From Craterostigma plantagineum (Eukaryota; Streptophyta; Magnoliopsida; Lamiales; Linderniaceae), in contig JAPQWV010000681.1 in the NCBI GenBank assembly GCA_027422505.1, forward strand, positions 124,001 to 188,000: a stretch of DNA of 64,000 nucleotides, given 5' to 3'. Below, in pieces: positions 1 through 12,300 of this stretch. The number at the start of each line of letters is the position of its first letter. Position 1 is the stretch's first letter. The translations under genes and the position numbers were made by a program. Below the pieces are notes generated by a model that did no database searches, was not told the DNA's origin, and saw only the letters and a list, made by a program, of their open reading frames with translations.

Positions 1-430
1 CCAAGGAACTCATAGCATCTCATTGTCATCACAGCCATGAACAATCGCACTAAAAAAAACACATATAAGCACGATCAGGCATGAAATAAACTTCAAATAG
101 GCAAATTTCAGCTTCAGAAATAGGTTTCCCCAAATTTGGGGGAGAAACAAATTAGTCCATCAAACGTCACCAATCCAATGTCGTGTTCCCAAATGGATAG
201 AACCCATCAGTAATCTAATTCAATCAACGAAAGAAAGTTAATAAAATCAAGGATTGGGTACGACAAGAAAAAAAAAAGCTCCCGCGTACAGACCTCAAGG
301 CGCATGGATAAAGTACAGCTCAAATACCAACCAATCCAGGTAAAATCCCCAAATAATCGACGTAAAAACGACTAAGCTGAACCCAAACGACGTCGCAAGA
401 AGAACTATGCTACGGCAAACGGCGATGTCG
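1..430 (-). other. HAC 5' leader exon and first intron, S1 copy
   Basis: This stretch matches 22775-23200 of S2. On the minus strand a GC-richer leader (about 420-297) ends in a GAG|GTCTGT donor-like site and is followed by AT-rich intron sequence running off the left edge. The HAC coding exons of this copy lie outside the window. Leader status is inferred from position upstream of the HAC start codon seen in S2; no transcript evidence is available. Confidence 0.5.
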
Positions 431-1064
431 GGAACCGATTTTTCATTTAATTAATTAATTTATTTATTTCTGGGGCGTAGAGATGAGTATACTAAATATT
501 CCTTTTATTTTTATGTTGGCATAAAATTAGTCATTGCCGCGCTGTAATATAAATCATGTACATTGAGTACTTTTTTCATTTAATTACATTCAAACACAAT
601 ATTCAATTAAATTCCTTAATTATAAAAACTAAAAAAGATATCACAGATGTGATGCACGAGGAATCAAATTTCAAGTAGTTATAATTCCAATACTTCGAAA
701 TAACGATATATAGTAGTAGCTAGGTAAACATAATTACAATCGAAGTCTATTGAATTGATGATAGTAAAAGTGAGGTGCTATTCCTCGTTACGTCCTATTA
801 TTCATAAGCATATAAGGAAGTTGATTTGTTACATTGATAGCTTGCTAAAGTATCGATGAATGAATGAACAACCATTACGTAAAAATCAACACATAACAAA
901 AACTCGTATCTCACGAAATATATGTTCATCCAAACATTTGTATAACGTTCATATCAAACACAGCAAGCACCTCTACACTGTACAGAGAAAAAGCCCACGC
1001 CATTTTTACTCACTCGTTTATTATTACAGAATACTCAGAGTCAAGAGTTTTTCTCCGAAAAAAC
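431..1064. other. Spacer between iPGAM 3' end and HAC 5' end, S1
   Basis: AT-rich sequence with no supportable gene. It should hold the iPGAM 3' UTR at its right end and the HAC promoter at its left end. An open frame at 860-1087 overlaps the last iPGAM exon and has no recognisable product. Confidence 0.5.
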
Positions 1065-4000
1065 TCAGTCATGAACGACCTCAATAAGGGTCGGCTCATA
1101 ATCTTCGGGCGGTTCGAACCCATGAAGATTCATCACAGTAGCAGCAACGTTCGCCAGGCCCGCGACGGGCAAATCCCTGCGAAACCTCACGGCCCGCGAG
1201 AGGCCCGGCCCGCCAATCGCAACAGGGACCTATGATACATTTAAAATAAATCTTTGTTCGTAATAGTGTTTTACAATGGGACTCGGATCAGATAAAAGTT
1301 ATACTTACAGGGTTCAATGTGTGAGATGTAAGAACTTGAATGTTGCCTTTCTTGTCCAGAAGAGGCTCCTTCTTCTTGTCCCTCTTCGCCATATCCTCAG
1401 CATTCCCATGGTCGGCCGTCACTACGTATATTCCTCCGACTTGGTCTATCGCGTCGATTATCGTCTTAACGTATTAAAAACAAAAATTGAAAAAATAATC
1501 AGTAGTCTTTCTCAAGGATGACGATTCAATTCAATTCAATAATCAAATATATATTACTACCTTAACAGCATCATCAGCAGCCTTACATGCCACTATGGTC
1601 GCCTGAACGTCGCCTGTGTGGCCCACCATGTCTCCGTTCGGAAGGTTCACGCGTACCTATTGGAGTAGAATTGTCAAATAGAAAAAAGGGGTCGCGCCTA
1701 TGTCGGGATTTTTTCGGTATCAAGGTGAAAGTTTGGAATGCGCTATTAACATACCTGGTCGTATTTACGACTGAGGATGGCATCTCTAGCCCTCTCGGCG
1801 ATTTCCAAAGCTTTCATCTTCGGCTGTTCGTTGAAGGAAATCCCGCTATCGCTCGGAATCTCGACGTACTCTTCCAATTTCGGGTCGAAGCATCCCGACC
1901 GATTCCCGTTCCAGAAGAACGTTACGTGCCCAAACTTCACCGTTTCACTGCAAAAACCATACCATGGATTGAGTGAGATATGCCTTTACTTTACTTCGTA
2001 CCATTAGCCAAATAGATGTTCGGGTGCAAAAGGAAGTGTTTGAAATTTTTTTAACGCAACTACACTTTCGTGTTGTGAGTTAGGGGGTCGCATTCTAAGT
2101 GCACTAACTTTCAATACCAAGCAGTATCATGACACAATGCGTCGGAAACCTAAAATTTTCTGTAATTTCGACATGTGAACAGCGCATGGCACGTTCAAAT
2201 AAGCAACGCTAACGCAACGCAGGATTTATCCCAAATTTAGTTGGCACGCTGATCACGCGTCGAAATTCCAGCCAAAAATTAGGTTTCCAACGCATGGTGT
2301 TATAAAATTGCTTCAATTTTGAAGTCAGTGTCTTTAAAATGCAACTCATAAGTAGAGTGTCCTGAAAGTATCGTCGCCAAACTAATAGAAAGACGAAACT
2401 CATTTACCCTATTTTCAGCGATAGCACGAGAGAAAAAAAAACTATGTGACATTCGTCCGTTACCAATGCAAAAATTTCACCTGCAAGCGAAGGTTCGAAT
2501 GCCATTACGAGCCAAATACTCGCCGGAGGTCCTCTCTATCTCGGGAGGAGAAACGAGGTAGTGACTAGGAAGCTTCAGCTCCCCGTCGTACTGAAGCATC
2601 CCTGCGAAGCGAATCTTAGGAAACCTAACCCTGTCGAACTTATCGAAGTCTTCGTACTCGAGTGCCTTCGCCAGCATAACCATCCTGTCGGCCCTGAAGT
2701 TGAAAGTCACAACTGCGTCCCCGTCGAGGATGGGCCCCACGGGCTTTTCACTGTCGTCGACTATGACGAACGGAGGCAACAACTGGTCGTTCATATTCGG
2801 AAGCTCCCTCAGCTTCTTAACAGCTTCGACGGCGTTCTTGAACTTGTGTGGGGCTTCGCCGAGGACTTGTGCATCCCAGCCACGTTTCACCACGCCCCAA
2901 TCGTTCTGAAACGATTATACAATTAATATTCTCCATCAACTAAAACGCTCGAGTTGAGGGTTGTGTTTGGATCGTGGAATTTGGTGGAGAAAAGACGGCG
3001 TAGGAAAAGGAAGTTTAATTTCCATCACTGATTTAGTGAGGAAAAGGACTTAACAACTTCTTTATTGTATTCTGTTTTCCTTTCCATATCATTCTTTTCC
3101 TCTCCTTCCAAACAGAAAAAATAGTTTTCAATGTCAATTTCTTTTCCTTTCCATATCGAAATCCATGATCCAAACTGAGTCTTGGAGATTTGCTTCGCAC
3201 AAAATGGTATTAAATCTCCTAAAAAAAACCATTAATCGTACCTCATAACGATCCATAGTGACATGCATACGTCCTCCGCCGGAAGCTATCTTGACATCGA
3301 CGCCTTTCTCACGGAGCTTTGCGAAGTCGTTTTCGAGGGCCTCGACGAAGTCTACGCTCGACCCATCTATTACATCGCGCCCATCGGTGAGTGCGTGGAC
3401 ACGAATTCTCTTAGCGCCGCGCTCGCTAGCGCCTTTAATCAACGACTGCGATAAAAGAAAACGTATGAACTGGAAGATATACGCACATATGCATTCCGAA
3501 AAACCCGAGGAGAACAACGTACCTGCAACTGATCGAGCCTAGAGTGGACGCCTCCATCGCTTAATAGTCCGATGAGGTGAAGTGTTCCCTTTTCGAAAGA
3601 CTCTTTGATGTAGTTGAAGGCTTCTCCTTCGTAATTTTCCCAGTTTCGAGGGCAATGTCGACGAGCTTTGCTCTTTATTTACAGAACAAATGTAGCAAGA
3701 ACGTTAAAGAGAAATCTCAGCAACCATAAGAACGTAAAGAAACAGAAGAAAAATTACCCTTGAGCAAAAATCCTTCCAGCGCCAAGAGCATTGTGCCCAA
3801 CCTCACTATTGCCCATGTCATCGTCTGAGGGCAGACCCACCGCCGTACCATGGGCCTTCACCAATCTCCACCGATCAGGTGCTCCCTTTTGTCAAAAAAT
3901 CCAGGAATAAAAACGAAATCGAATTTCAATCCCAGTTTCTCCGCGCAAATCATCATTGATACCCGAGATAATCGACACAGATTTCACGAAGCGTCTGCTA

Positions 4001-4176
4001 CTACTGCAACAAACCTTTTTAAGCGAGTCCATGGTGGGTGTTTCAGCGACGTGGATGCAGTTGTACTTATCAGGGTCAGACTCGCCCCAGCCATCTAAAA
4101 CCACAACTGCTACTGTTTTTCCCTTGGGAAACTTGGGATTGTCCTCCAACTTCCACGAAATTCCTGAGCTACCCAT
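1065..4176 (-). CDS. iPGAM: 2,3-bisphosphoglycerate-independent phosphoglycerate mutase, S1 copy (one frameshift)
   Basis: Cytosolic glycolytic enzyme interconverting 3- and 2-phosphoglycerate with two metal ions. Nine exons on the minus strand: 4176-4015, 3885-3758, 3672-3523, 3446-3241, 2905-2481, 1947-1755, 1656-1561, 1464-1309 and 1229-1065. The start gives [20 protein letters not shown], as in plant iPGAMs. Motifs visible in order are VVLDGWGE, the catalytic-serine motif [54 protein letters not shown], and a C-terminus [10 protein letters not shown]. Joined length (about 560 residues) fits the family. Exon 3 lacks one base at 3631-3634 (GKI then shifted frame) where S2 reads [11 protein letters not shown], so as written this copy is broken. 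The rest is clean, so a consensus error is possible. Confidence 0.9.
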
Positions 4177-4282
4177 TTTTTTTTCGCCTGTTTCTTTGAC
4201 GAAATTAAGGATCAACTGGTCTTTGATTAGTGACGAGCTGCTTTATCAATGGGATCAAACTAATGGGCACGATTCGAGCGAA

Positions 4283-4490
4283 ACACGTGTAGAGATAGAG
4301 AGCTCTTCGTCACTTGGTATCCAACTCTACTACGAAACTTTTGCGAGGGAAGATTTTGTAGAGACAGACAAGTGTCCGTAACGAGCTTCCAGAGAAACAC
4401 GTGCTTGGCACGTGATTATGGGCTTTGAACGACGCGTGTTAGTCTGTGACGAGTTTTCAGCCCAAAGAACATTTATCTGAAGCCCACACG
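4283..4490 (-). promoter_or_regulatory. iPGAM promoter region, S1: three G-boxes and TGGGC motifs
   Basis: Upstream of the iPGAM start, CACGTG palindromes lie at 4284-4289, 4398-4403 and 4409-4414, the last two 11 bases apart. TGGGC(T) motifs on either strand occur at about 4418, 4460 and 4482. G-boxes bind plant bHLH and bZIP factors; TGGGCY (site II) motifs bind TCP-type factors in many housekeeping promoters. Function here is inferred from motif and position only. Confidence 0.5.
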
Positions 4491-5283
4491 TAAAAGCCTG
4501 TTAAAAACTTGAATATCATTTATGTTATATGGAAATGAAATCATAATAATCAAGCAAAATTAAGCAATAAACGTCAAAAGAGGGTATGCCGACAGAACGT
4601 TAAAAAAATCGTTATCCTTTTTTTTTTTGGCTGATTAAGTTTTGTTTTAGGTGTGTTTGATTTAAAGAATTTGACGAGGAAAAAAAGTAATTGGAAAAGA
4701 ATGTTAGTTTTTGTAGTTGGTTGATTAAGAAGTAGACCTGGAAAAGAAAATAAAAGGAAACTTAAACTAATTTTGAAGCTAAAACCATGAAAAATCAATT
4801 TATAATTAAATGGTGAGGAAAAGGAACGGAAAACTAATTAAAATCATTTTCATTCTAGTTTTTTTTTCTTCACCGCTTTCCTCGATCCAGACACGGCCTT
4901 AGGATGTTTTTGGTTTAAGGTTTTTTAGTGAAATAAATGAAAAAAACTAACTTTTTTTTGTTAGATTGCTTAGATAAACAGGTGAAGAAGAAAGGAAAGT
5001 TAGCAGAAAACATAAAAAGTCATTTTTCTCACCAAATGGAAGGAAAATGAAGGAAAAAATACTGAAACTTGTTCTATCTAGTTTTGTTTTACTTGCCGTT
5101 TTCTCCATTCAAACACAGCTTAAGGAACGATTGTGAAAGATAACTCTACTCAATAAAAAAAATTAAGAGAAACTCTCTGCAAATTATAATTACTTGTCCA
5201 AGTAAATCAAAGGCTAAAGTGTTAAGCCCACTAGTTTGGGCTTAAGGCGAGTCTAGGTTAGATTAGACACAAGCAAGTTATAC
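4491..5283. other. AT-rich spacer upstream of iPGAM, S1
   Basis: No gene seen. The stretch is full of A and T runs. It contains repeated phrases such as GTGTTTGATT and GGATGTTTTTGG with later inverted counterparts (CAAACACAGC near 5110, CCAGACACGG near 4888). These could be termini of worn-out small transposons, but I cannot define ends or target duplications. Confidence 0.4.
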
Positions 5284-6130
5284 CTAGGGGTGGTTCGGTA
5301 CGGTATACCGTACCGAAATTTCGGTATCCAAAAAAATCATACCAATACCATACCAAAATTTTGGTATACCTTAAATTTCGATACGGTATCATACCAAAAT
5401 TTCGGTATGGTATCGGTATCATACATTCTATACCATTCACAAGGAGGGTTTTTCCATGCATGTCTCGTAACTCGTTAATTCGTTGCTTTGAAATTTTTAA
5501 TCAATTCAAACTCCTTAGGCCCCAATAAGATAGATTATTAATACCAAAATTTTAAAAATAAAAAGATTTTTAAACCTTAAATTTACATATTTTAGCCAGT
5601 ACATTGGTAAGGCAAAAAACTTTACTTCTCACAAAATATAACTTTATATACAGATTAATTAGAACGAAGCGGCTATATTTAAAAAATTAGTGAAGATTAA
5701 CAAAAAGTAATTGCATTGCATCTTCATGCTTTCAAAATCCTGAAAAATACACATTAAAAAGGCAAAAATTAAACGTTACTTGAGTTACATAAGTAAAATA
5801 TGGTAGGCAATTTTAGAAAGTTGTGTATAAGTTAATAATTTATGGACTAAATACGTTTATGAAGATCCTTAATTTTCATTTTATATTTTTGAAATAATAT
5901 AATATATGTAGGTGTGTATATATATATATATATAATATATTAAAAATTTTGTATTTCGGCATTCGGTATAATCGGTATACCTAATTTTAAAAACTTTCAT
6001 ACATTACCGTATCGCAAATTTTCGGTACGGTATCATACCTTACCAAAAACTTCGGTATACCAAAATTTTCGATATTTTCGATACGATTCGATACGATAAG
6101 GAAGGTATTCGGTATTTTCCCCAGCCCTAG
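5284..6130. mobile_element. hAT-like non-autonomous element, S1
   Basis: A block of about 850 bp begins CTAGGGGTGG and ends CCCCAGCCCTAG, whose reverse complement is CTAGGGCTGGGG, giving imperfect terminal inverted repeats. The 8-mer AGTTATAC occurs at 5276-5283 and again at 6129-6136, overlapping the last two bases of the element; an 8-bp target duplication is the hAT signature. Both subterminal regions are dense in CGGTA and GGTATACC motifs. No transposase is encoded. The same insertion is in S2, so it predates the separation of the copies. Confidence 0.65.
5294..5317. repeat. 24-bp perfect palindrome in the left end of the hAT-like element
   Basis: Centred between 5305 and 5306, with half-site TTCGGTACGGTA followed by its exact reverse complement. 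S2 has the same palindrome shortly after 28090. It sits just inside the terminal repeat, where hAT transposases bind repeated subterminal motifs. Confidence 0.7.
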
Positions 6131-6150
6131 TTATACGTATACCCCAAACG

Positions 6151-6335
6151 TGACGTAATCAAGGCGACGATTTCGTACCGTATAAAAAGCGTACTCGCAC
6201 GCTTCTTTCAATTCCAAACCCTCTCTTCTCTTCTCTTCTCCTCTCCTCTTCTATCCGAAGGGCAAAAGATTTCATCAATAAGGCGTCGGCGAGCTTCAGC
6301 GAGCGAAGATAGGGAACAAGAGCAGAAAGAGGAAG
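6151..6335 (+). promoter_or_regulatory. Core promoter and leader of the DEIH helicase, S1
   Basis: A TGACGTAA motif (bZIP/as-1-like) lies at 6151-6158, a TATAAAA box at 6181-6187, and a CT-rich tract at about 6220-6252 that fits a plant transcription start and leader. The start codon is at 6336, about 150 bases below the TATA box. The hAT-like element ends only 50 bases upstream of the TATA box. Confidence 0.6.
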
Positions 6336-9300
6336 ATGCCTCCAGGGTCATCTTCTCGTGGCTCGGAGAAGAAGAAGCAAAAGCAGAAGCGGAAACCCAA
6401 GGCTAAGAAAGAGCCGGAAAATGGGTTGAAAGAGGCCTCTCTTATACAGATTTCTGAGGCTCTCAAAAATTCAGGGAGTCAGATATGGATGGTGAGTTCT
6501 GTTGATGTAGTTTTAGTGCTTTAGTAACCCCCGACGATTGGATGAACTGCGGAAAATGCTTGTGTTCTTTCTTGTTTTTGGCGAGGCCAATCGCTGTTGG
6601 TGACGTATTTGTTTGTGTTGGTTTTTGAGGTTTTTTGTTCTTTTCATTCGTTTTGGTTTTGCATTGAGTTACATTTGATTGGAGATGCTATGTGGTTGAA
6701 TGTCAGCTGCACTATTCCTTGAATTGATTGGTAGCGGGTTCCGAAATTCGATTCTGGGAGGATATTATCGATTGTGTGCCTGCTATTCGACTGTAGAACC
6801 TCTATCAATGCCATTATGGGCTACTCAGAAACCTACATTTGAGTATCCTTGTTTGTATTTTATGTGAGAGAAGGCATTTTGCTGTGTGTTAAATTAAGTT
6901 TATGTCCTTATCTCCGTAAGTGAGCCACGGAGAATATCCCTTTTGCTTAAATCTGACCAAAGAAACTGGACTGCTGATCTTTATTAGACTTTCAGTAGAT
7001 ATGCTTATACTGTTTGATATTATTTTGAGATTTTGTGATTTTATTTGTATCAATTGTTGACTATCATTTGGGGGTTTCATGCGCTATCTACACTGAAGAT
7101 ATTGACATGGCATTCGGACGCCTTTCAACAGTTGTGAGATTAAATCTAAGACTTCTTATGGTGTTTGGCTCTATGGAGATATTATTTAGGGTAGAGCGTT
7201 CGTTATACTTAGCTTTTCCCGAATTCTCCTTGTTTGCATCTTGGTAGAATGATATCATAGATTATCTTCCGTGCAGACAAAAAACTATTCTACTGGCCGA
7301 AAATGAATTTTCTCTGCCCAGAAAATAGAAATGTGTCCGCATTAAAGATTGCATATAATTGTTGTTAAGTTATAGTTTTAGGTTTCTTTCAAGAACATTT
7401 CGATTGGTTTTTTTTTGTCCATTTTGTCTGTGCAGTGTATACATTTGATGCCCGCCTAGAAAATTTTGAGCGAAAGGCAGTGCATACGCTATGCCATAAA
7501 ATGGGAATGAAGTCAAAAAGTCATGGGTAAGGAAGTTGATGAATTATCATCATCATCTACTTATTTTCCTGTGAGTTAATCAATTGAAATTGAAATGGGT
7601 ACTCTATATGTGCGAACTTAATTAACAGGAAGGGCGAGCAACGGCGTGTTTCTGTTTATAAAAGAGAGAAGGCAGGCTCTGAAGATGCTAAGAACGAGCT
7701 TTTCTATAGTTTCTCAGAGGAATCAAAAGCTGTTTTACAGGATTTGTTTTCTCGGTGTCCACCTAGTGATGTGGAGATGACTGAGAATAAATTTCACGAA
7801 AGTAGCGGAACTTCTGATTATGTTAGGAGTGGTGATGATATGTTCTGCAAACCTTTACTGAATGCATCTGAAATTGTGAACAAGGTCCAAAAGCTTGCTT
7901 TGAAGATCAAGAAGTCTTCAGAACTGCAAAAGGTTGATCCATTCACATCATATTTTCATTCTACGTTTTTTTATGATTAACTGATAACAAGGATAAGTAT
8001 TTGCTTCAGTTATGATAACCTTGTGCAGATAGCAGAGGCACGGTCAAAACTTCCTATTGCATCTTTCCGGGATGATATTACGTCCATGATAGAGTCTAAT
8101 CAGGTGTTTACAGTTTTCATGGATCCAGTTAATTTCACATTTTTCTACTTTTGAGGCTGAGATATTTTTCTGAGGGAATTCAAGTGTCCAGAAAAATACG
8201 TGCTAGGGAAATTTTTTTATGTTGTTGAGGATAGTACATTTAATTATCCCAAGGATATAATTAAAGAGAAGGAACTTGTCACGATATAACTTATGATGGA
8301 TACTTTAAGATGGGCTTCTTCTGTATTCCAACATCTTATTTTGGAGCTGATGATTATAACATATCTGTCGTCTTGAAGGATCTGCGACTTACAATATGTT
8401 TCTTGAGCAGGTTGTCCTCATATGTGGTGAAACTGGGTGCGGGAAAACAACACAGGTGTCTTTCTTTTGCCTTCTGTAACTTGCTAAAAATTTGTGATGA
8501 TTGCTATTAGACTCAATGGTGCTAATATAATGGGCCCTTTTCTCTTGTATTTTTGTTTCTCATTTCTTTTCTTTCTATCTTTTATGTTGCTTTCGCAGTG
8601 TTCGTTGCTAATTTGACTTGACTAATGGACTTATCGACATTATACGTATAAGTACAAAAAAAGTTACAAGGGTAGTCTGTTTTTGTTTTTCCTCTAGTAA
8701 TTTCTCGTAAAATTGGCAGTCATAGAGCTGTCTTTTTCAAATCGTGAGGATTAGGATGTTGTCATTCTGGTTCGTGGCTGGTCTGCTGTGTGGTAATAAT
8801 TGAATTGTCATCGTAGATTTGATTACTTTTATCATCATAAATGATTCAGGTGCCTCAGTTTCTTCTGGATCGCGCATGGAATAAGGGAGAGACCTGTAAA
8901 ATAGTATGTACCCAACCTCGGCGGATCTCAGCCGTGTCAGGTGATGCAACTTATAATTCAATGAGTTAGTATCTACAGTTACTATAACGTGTCACTAAAT
9001 GTTTACTCCTATGGACAGTGGCTGAGCGGATAGCTTCAGAAAGAGGTGAAACTGTTGGTGACTCTATTGGATACAAAGTATGGCCTGCGCATGTTCAGAA
9101 ATAATTCGTTTTTTGAGATATTTCTGATGCTTAAATTTTGTTTGAAGTTCCCAGTAAACTTCAATTAGGCGCAGATATTATTGAAAGGTGTCACTTTGGA
9201 GGATATTTGCAGTTCAAATCCATCACATAAACGAATATCTTCCCCAAAATATGTTTATTCTTATATGTGCATCAATATGTCTTTTCATTTCATTTAACTT

Positions 9301-12300
9301 TGTTCTTACCTTCTTGAATATTCCAGATTCGTCTGGAGAGCAAAGGTGGGAAGCATTCTTCGGTTGTGTTCTGCACCAATGGGGTTCTCCTGAAAGTTCT
9401 TGTGAGTAAAGGAATTGGTGGAATGGAGAACAAGACCAAACGCCAGCGTAGTGGTATCTCTGGCATAACACACATAATTGTGGTACGTGTAAACCATACA
9501 CACTTTTATTTTTTGGATCGTCAATCGTCATGTAAACATATCATTTTTTGCTGCTTCAATATTTCAGCAGTTTCTGTGCATCATCTGTGTTAACTTGTTT
9601 GTGTTACTTCAGCTCTAACTGCTAAGCCTGTGTGAAAATTTTGTTCTGAACTTCTGATCCCAGAAGCAATGACCTTGTTATCTGTTTTGATCTGTCTGAA
9701 GTCTTTTTAGGGGTAAATGAGATGAGATCCTTAGTTTAGGGTGTAATGAATAGAGTAACAGATGTTACCGTACCATAGGCATATCTTACTGTCTCTGTAA
9801 TCTGTTTATTGGATGTCATGTCGGGACTGGTGTTGAACTTTGAATTGGCATATAGCTTTGATACATCTATCTATATTTCTTTTTTATTCAACCATTATGT
9901 CTCCTTAACTGCTTCTCCCGACATTTATTTTAGGATGAAATTCATGAAAGGGATCGCTTCTCTGATTTCATTCTTGCAATAATCAGGTAATTATTCTTGA
10001 TTTGATTTCTATACAAACGATGCTACCATTGTGCATATTTTGATTCTCTTAGCAGTGCATCCTGTAAACTGTAGCATGTTTCCTCGAAGCACGCATGCTA
10101 TTGATTTTGTATTGATCTATGCGTTGCTTTGTGACGATGATTTAAATACCACTAGAAATGCAATTTATTTTCTAACTTCCTTATGCTATGCATTGACTAT
10201 CTAGCTCATTTTCTTTTTATTTTTCCTTCAGAGACTTGCTTCCAGCACACCCTCATCTACGTCTGGTGATGATGAGTGCCACCATTGATGCAGAGCGTTT
10301 CTCACAGTATTTTGGTAGCTCCCCGATTCTTCGAGTACCGGGTTTTACACACCCTGTATGTTCTCTCTCTTTCCACAACTTTTTTCTTTTCTGAGAATTT
10401 GAAACTCTTGTATTAATTTTCAGTGTTACTTTTTTTAGGTGAAGACTTTCTACCTAGAGGATGTCTTATCTCTTCTAGGATCAACAAGAAATAGTCACAT
10501 TACAAGTGCCGAGAACAATGGAACCATCGAAGAAGAATTCAAATTAACTGAGGATTGCAAAGTGGCTTTCGATGAAGCTATTGATCTGGCTTTGTCAAAT
10601 GATGAATTCGAACCTCTTCTCGAGCTATTTTCCTCAGAGGGCGACCCGAGAATCTTCAATCACCAGCATTCTCAGAGTGGGTTAACGCCACTTATGGTAT
10701 TTTCCATGAAAGGAAGAGTTGGTGATATTTCTTTGCTTCTCTCGTTAGGTGTTGACTGCAACTTGTGTTGCAATGCTGGAAAAACAGCTCTTGACTATGC
10801 TCAGAGTGAGTCTGGTGAAATCATCAAAACCCACATAGAGAAAACAGTCGCAGACGCTAATGATGAGCAGAAACTGCTTGAGAAGTATATAGCGAAAGCA
10901 AACCCTGAAATGGTTGATTGTGTGCTAATTGAACAGCTACTCCTGAGATTATGTAATGACTCTAAGGAAGGAGCTATTCTTGTTTTCCTCCCAGGCTGGG
11001 ATGATATAACTAGAATGCGCAACCGGTTACTTGCAAGCCCTTTCTTTAATAACCCATCAAGGTTTGTTATTCTTTCCCTTCATTCTATGGTCCCATCGTC
11101 GGAGCAAAAGAGGGTTTTCAATCGGCCTCCACGTGGGTCCCGCAAAATCGTTCTCTCCACGAATATTGCGGAAACATCTGTTACCATTGATGATGTTGTC
11201 TACGTTGTGGACACTGGTCGAATGAAAGAAAAAAATTATGATCCTTACAACAACGTTTCCACTCTCCATTCCTCTTGGATATCGAGGGCAAGTGCAAAGC
11301 AAAGAGAGGGGCGAGCAGGGCGGTGCCAGCCAGGTATCTGTTACCATCTGTATTCGAAACATCGCGAGGCAGCATTGACCGAATTCCAAATTCCCGAGAT
11401 CAAGAGGATGCCTATAGAAGAGCTATGTTTGCAGGTCTTTGAAGTTAATTAAACATTGTTTTTTCATCATATCATTAGATGTTTCCATCATGATCATTTG
11501 TCCCTGTGTGCTGATTCGAGCTCTTGTTCCCTACTACAGGTAAGGCTTATCGATCGATCTTGCAATATAGAAGAATTTCTTCAAAAGCTGTTGGACCCAC
11601 CCGTCCATGAGACAATACGCAATGGGATTATCTTTCTTCAAGAAATTGGAGCCCTAACAGTCGATGAGAAGCTAACAGATTTAGGTGAGAAGCTTGGATC
11701 TTTGCCAGTTCATCCTCAGACAAGCAAGATGTTGCTAATTGCCATACTGCTGAACTGTCTCGACCCAGCCCTTACTCTGGCTTGTGCTTCTGAATACAGA
11801 GATCCTTTTATTTTACCGATAAACCCCGACGAGAAGAGCCTAGCAGAAACTGCTCGATTTGAGCTTGCTTCCTCATTCGGTGGAAGAGGTGACCAGTTAG
11901 CTCTAATCGCTGCCTTTGAATACTGGAGAATGGCAAAGCTAAAGGGCGAAGAGGGCAGATTTTGTTCGAAATTCTTCATATCTTCGAGCACCATGAAATT
12001 AATCGCGGGAATGCGCAATCAGCTTTTAACAGAACTGGTCAGGTGTGGTCTGATTCAGAGAGATGCATCTCATTGCAGCCTCAACGCCCGAGATTCTGGA
12101 ATTGTACACGCTGTTGTTGCTGCAGGCTTTTATCCAATGATAGGGAGGACGGTATCAGCTGGTAAGAGATTTCTCATTGAGACGTGCAATGGTAATAAAG
12201 TTAGGTTGCATCAACGTTCAGCAATTGCTGACCTTTTGGGTAAAATCAAGGATTCTAATCCACCTTTAGTGGGGTTCGACGAAATCACACGTGGAGATGG

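Noticed and set aside
860..1087. Small basic open frame, also at 23646-23858
   Set aside because: It overlaps the last iPGAM exon, differs in length between copies, and resembles nothing known.
2561..2926. 121-residue open frame antisense to iPGAM exon 5
   Set aside because: Shadow of the true exon; the minus strand carries the FNFRADRM motif and proper splice sites.
2955..3120. Possible MITE in iPGAM intron 4: GTGTTTGGAT near one end, TCCAAACAG near the other
   Set aside because: The inverted match is under ten bases and no target duplication could be defined.
9223..9531. 102-residue open frame antisense to helicase exon 8, also in S2
   Set aside because: It overlaps the motif-bearing exon in antisense and has no recognisable domain; its conservation follows from the sense strand.
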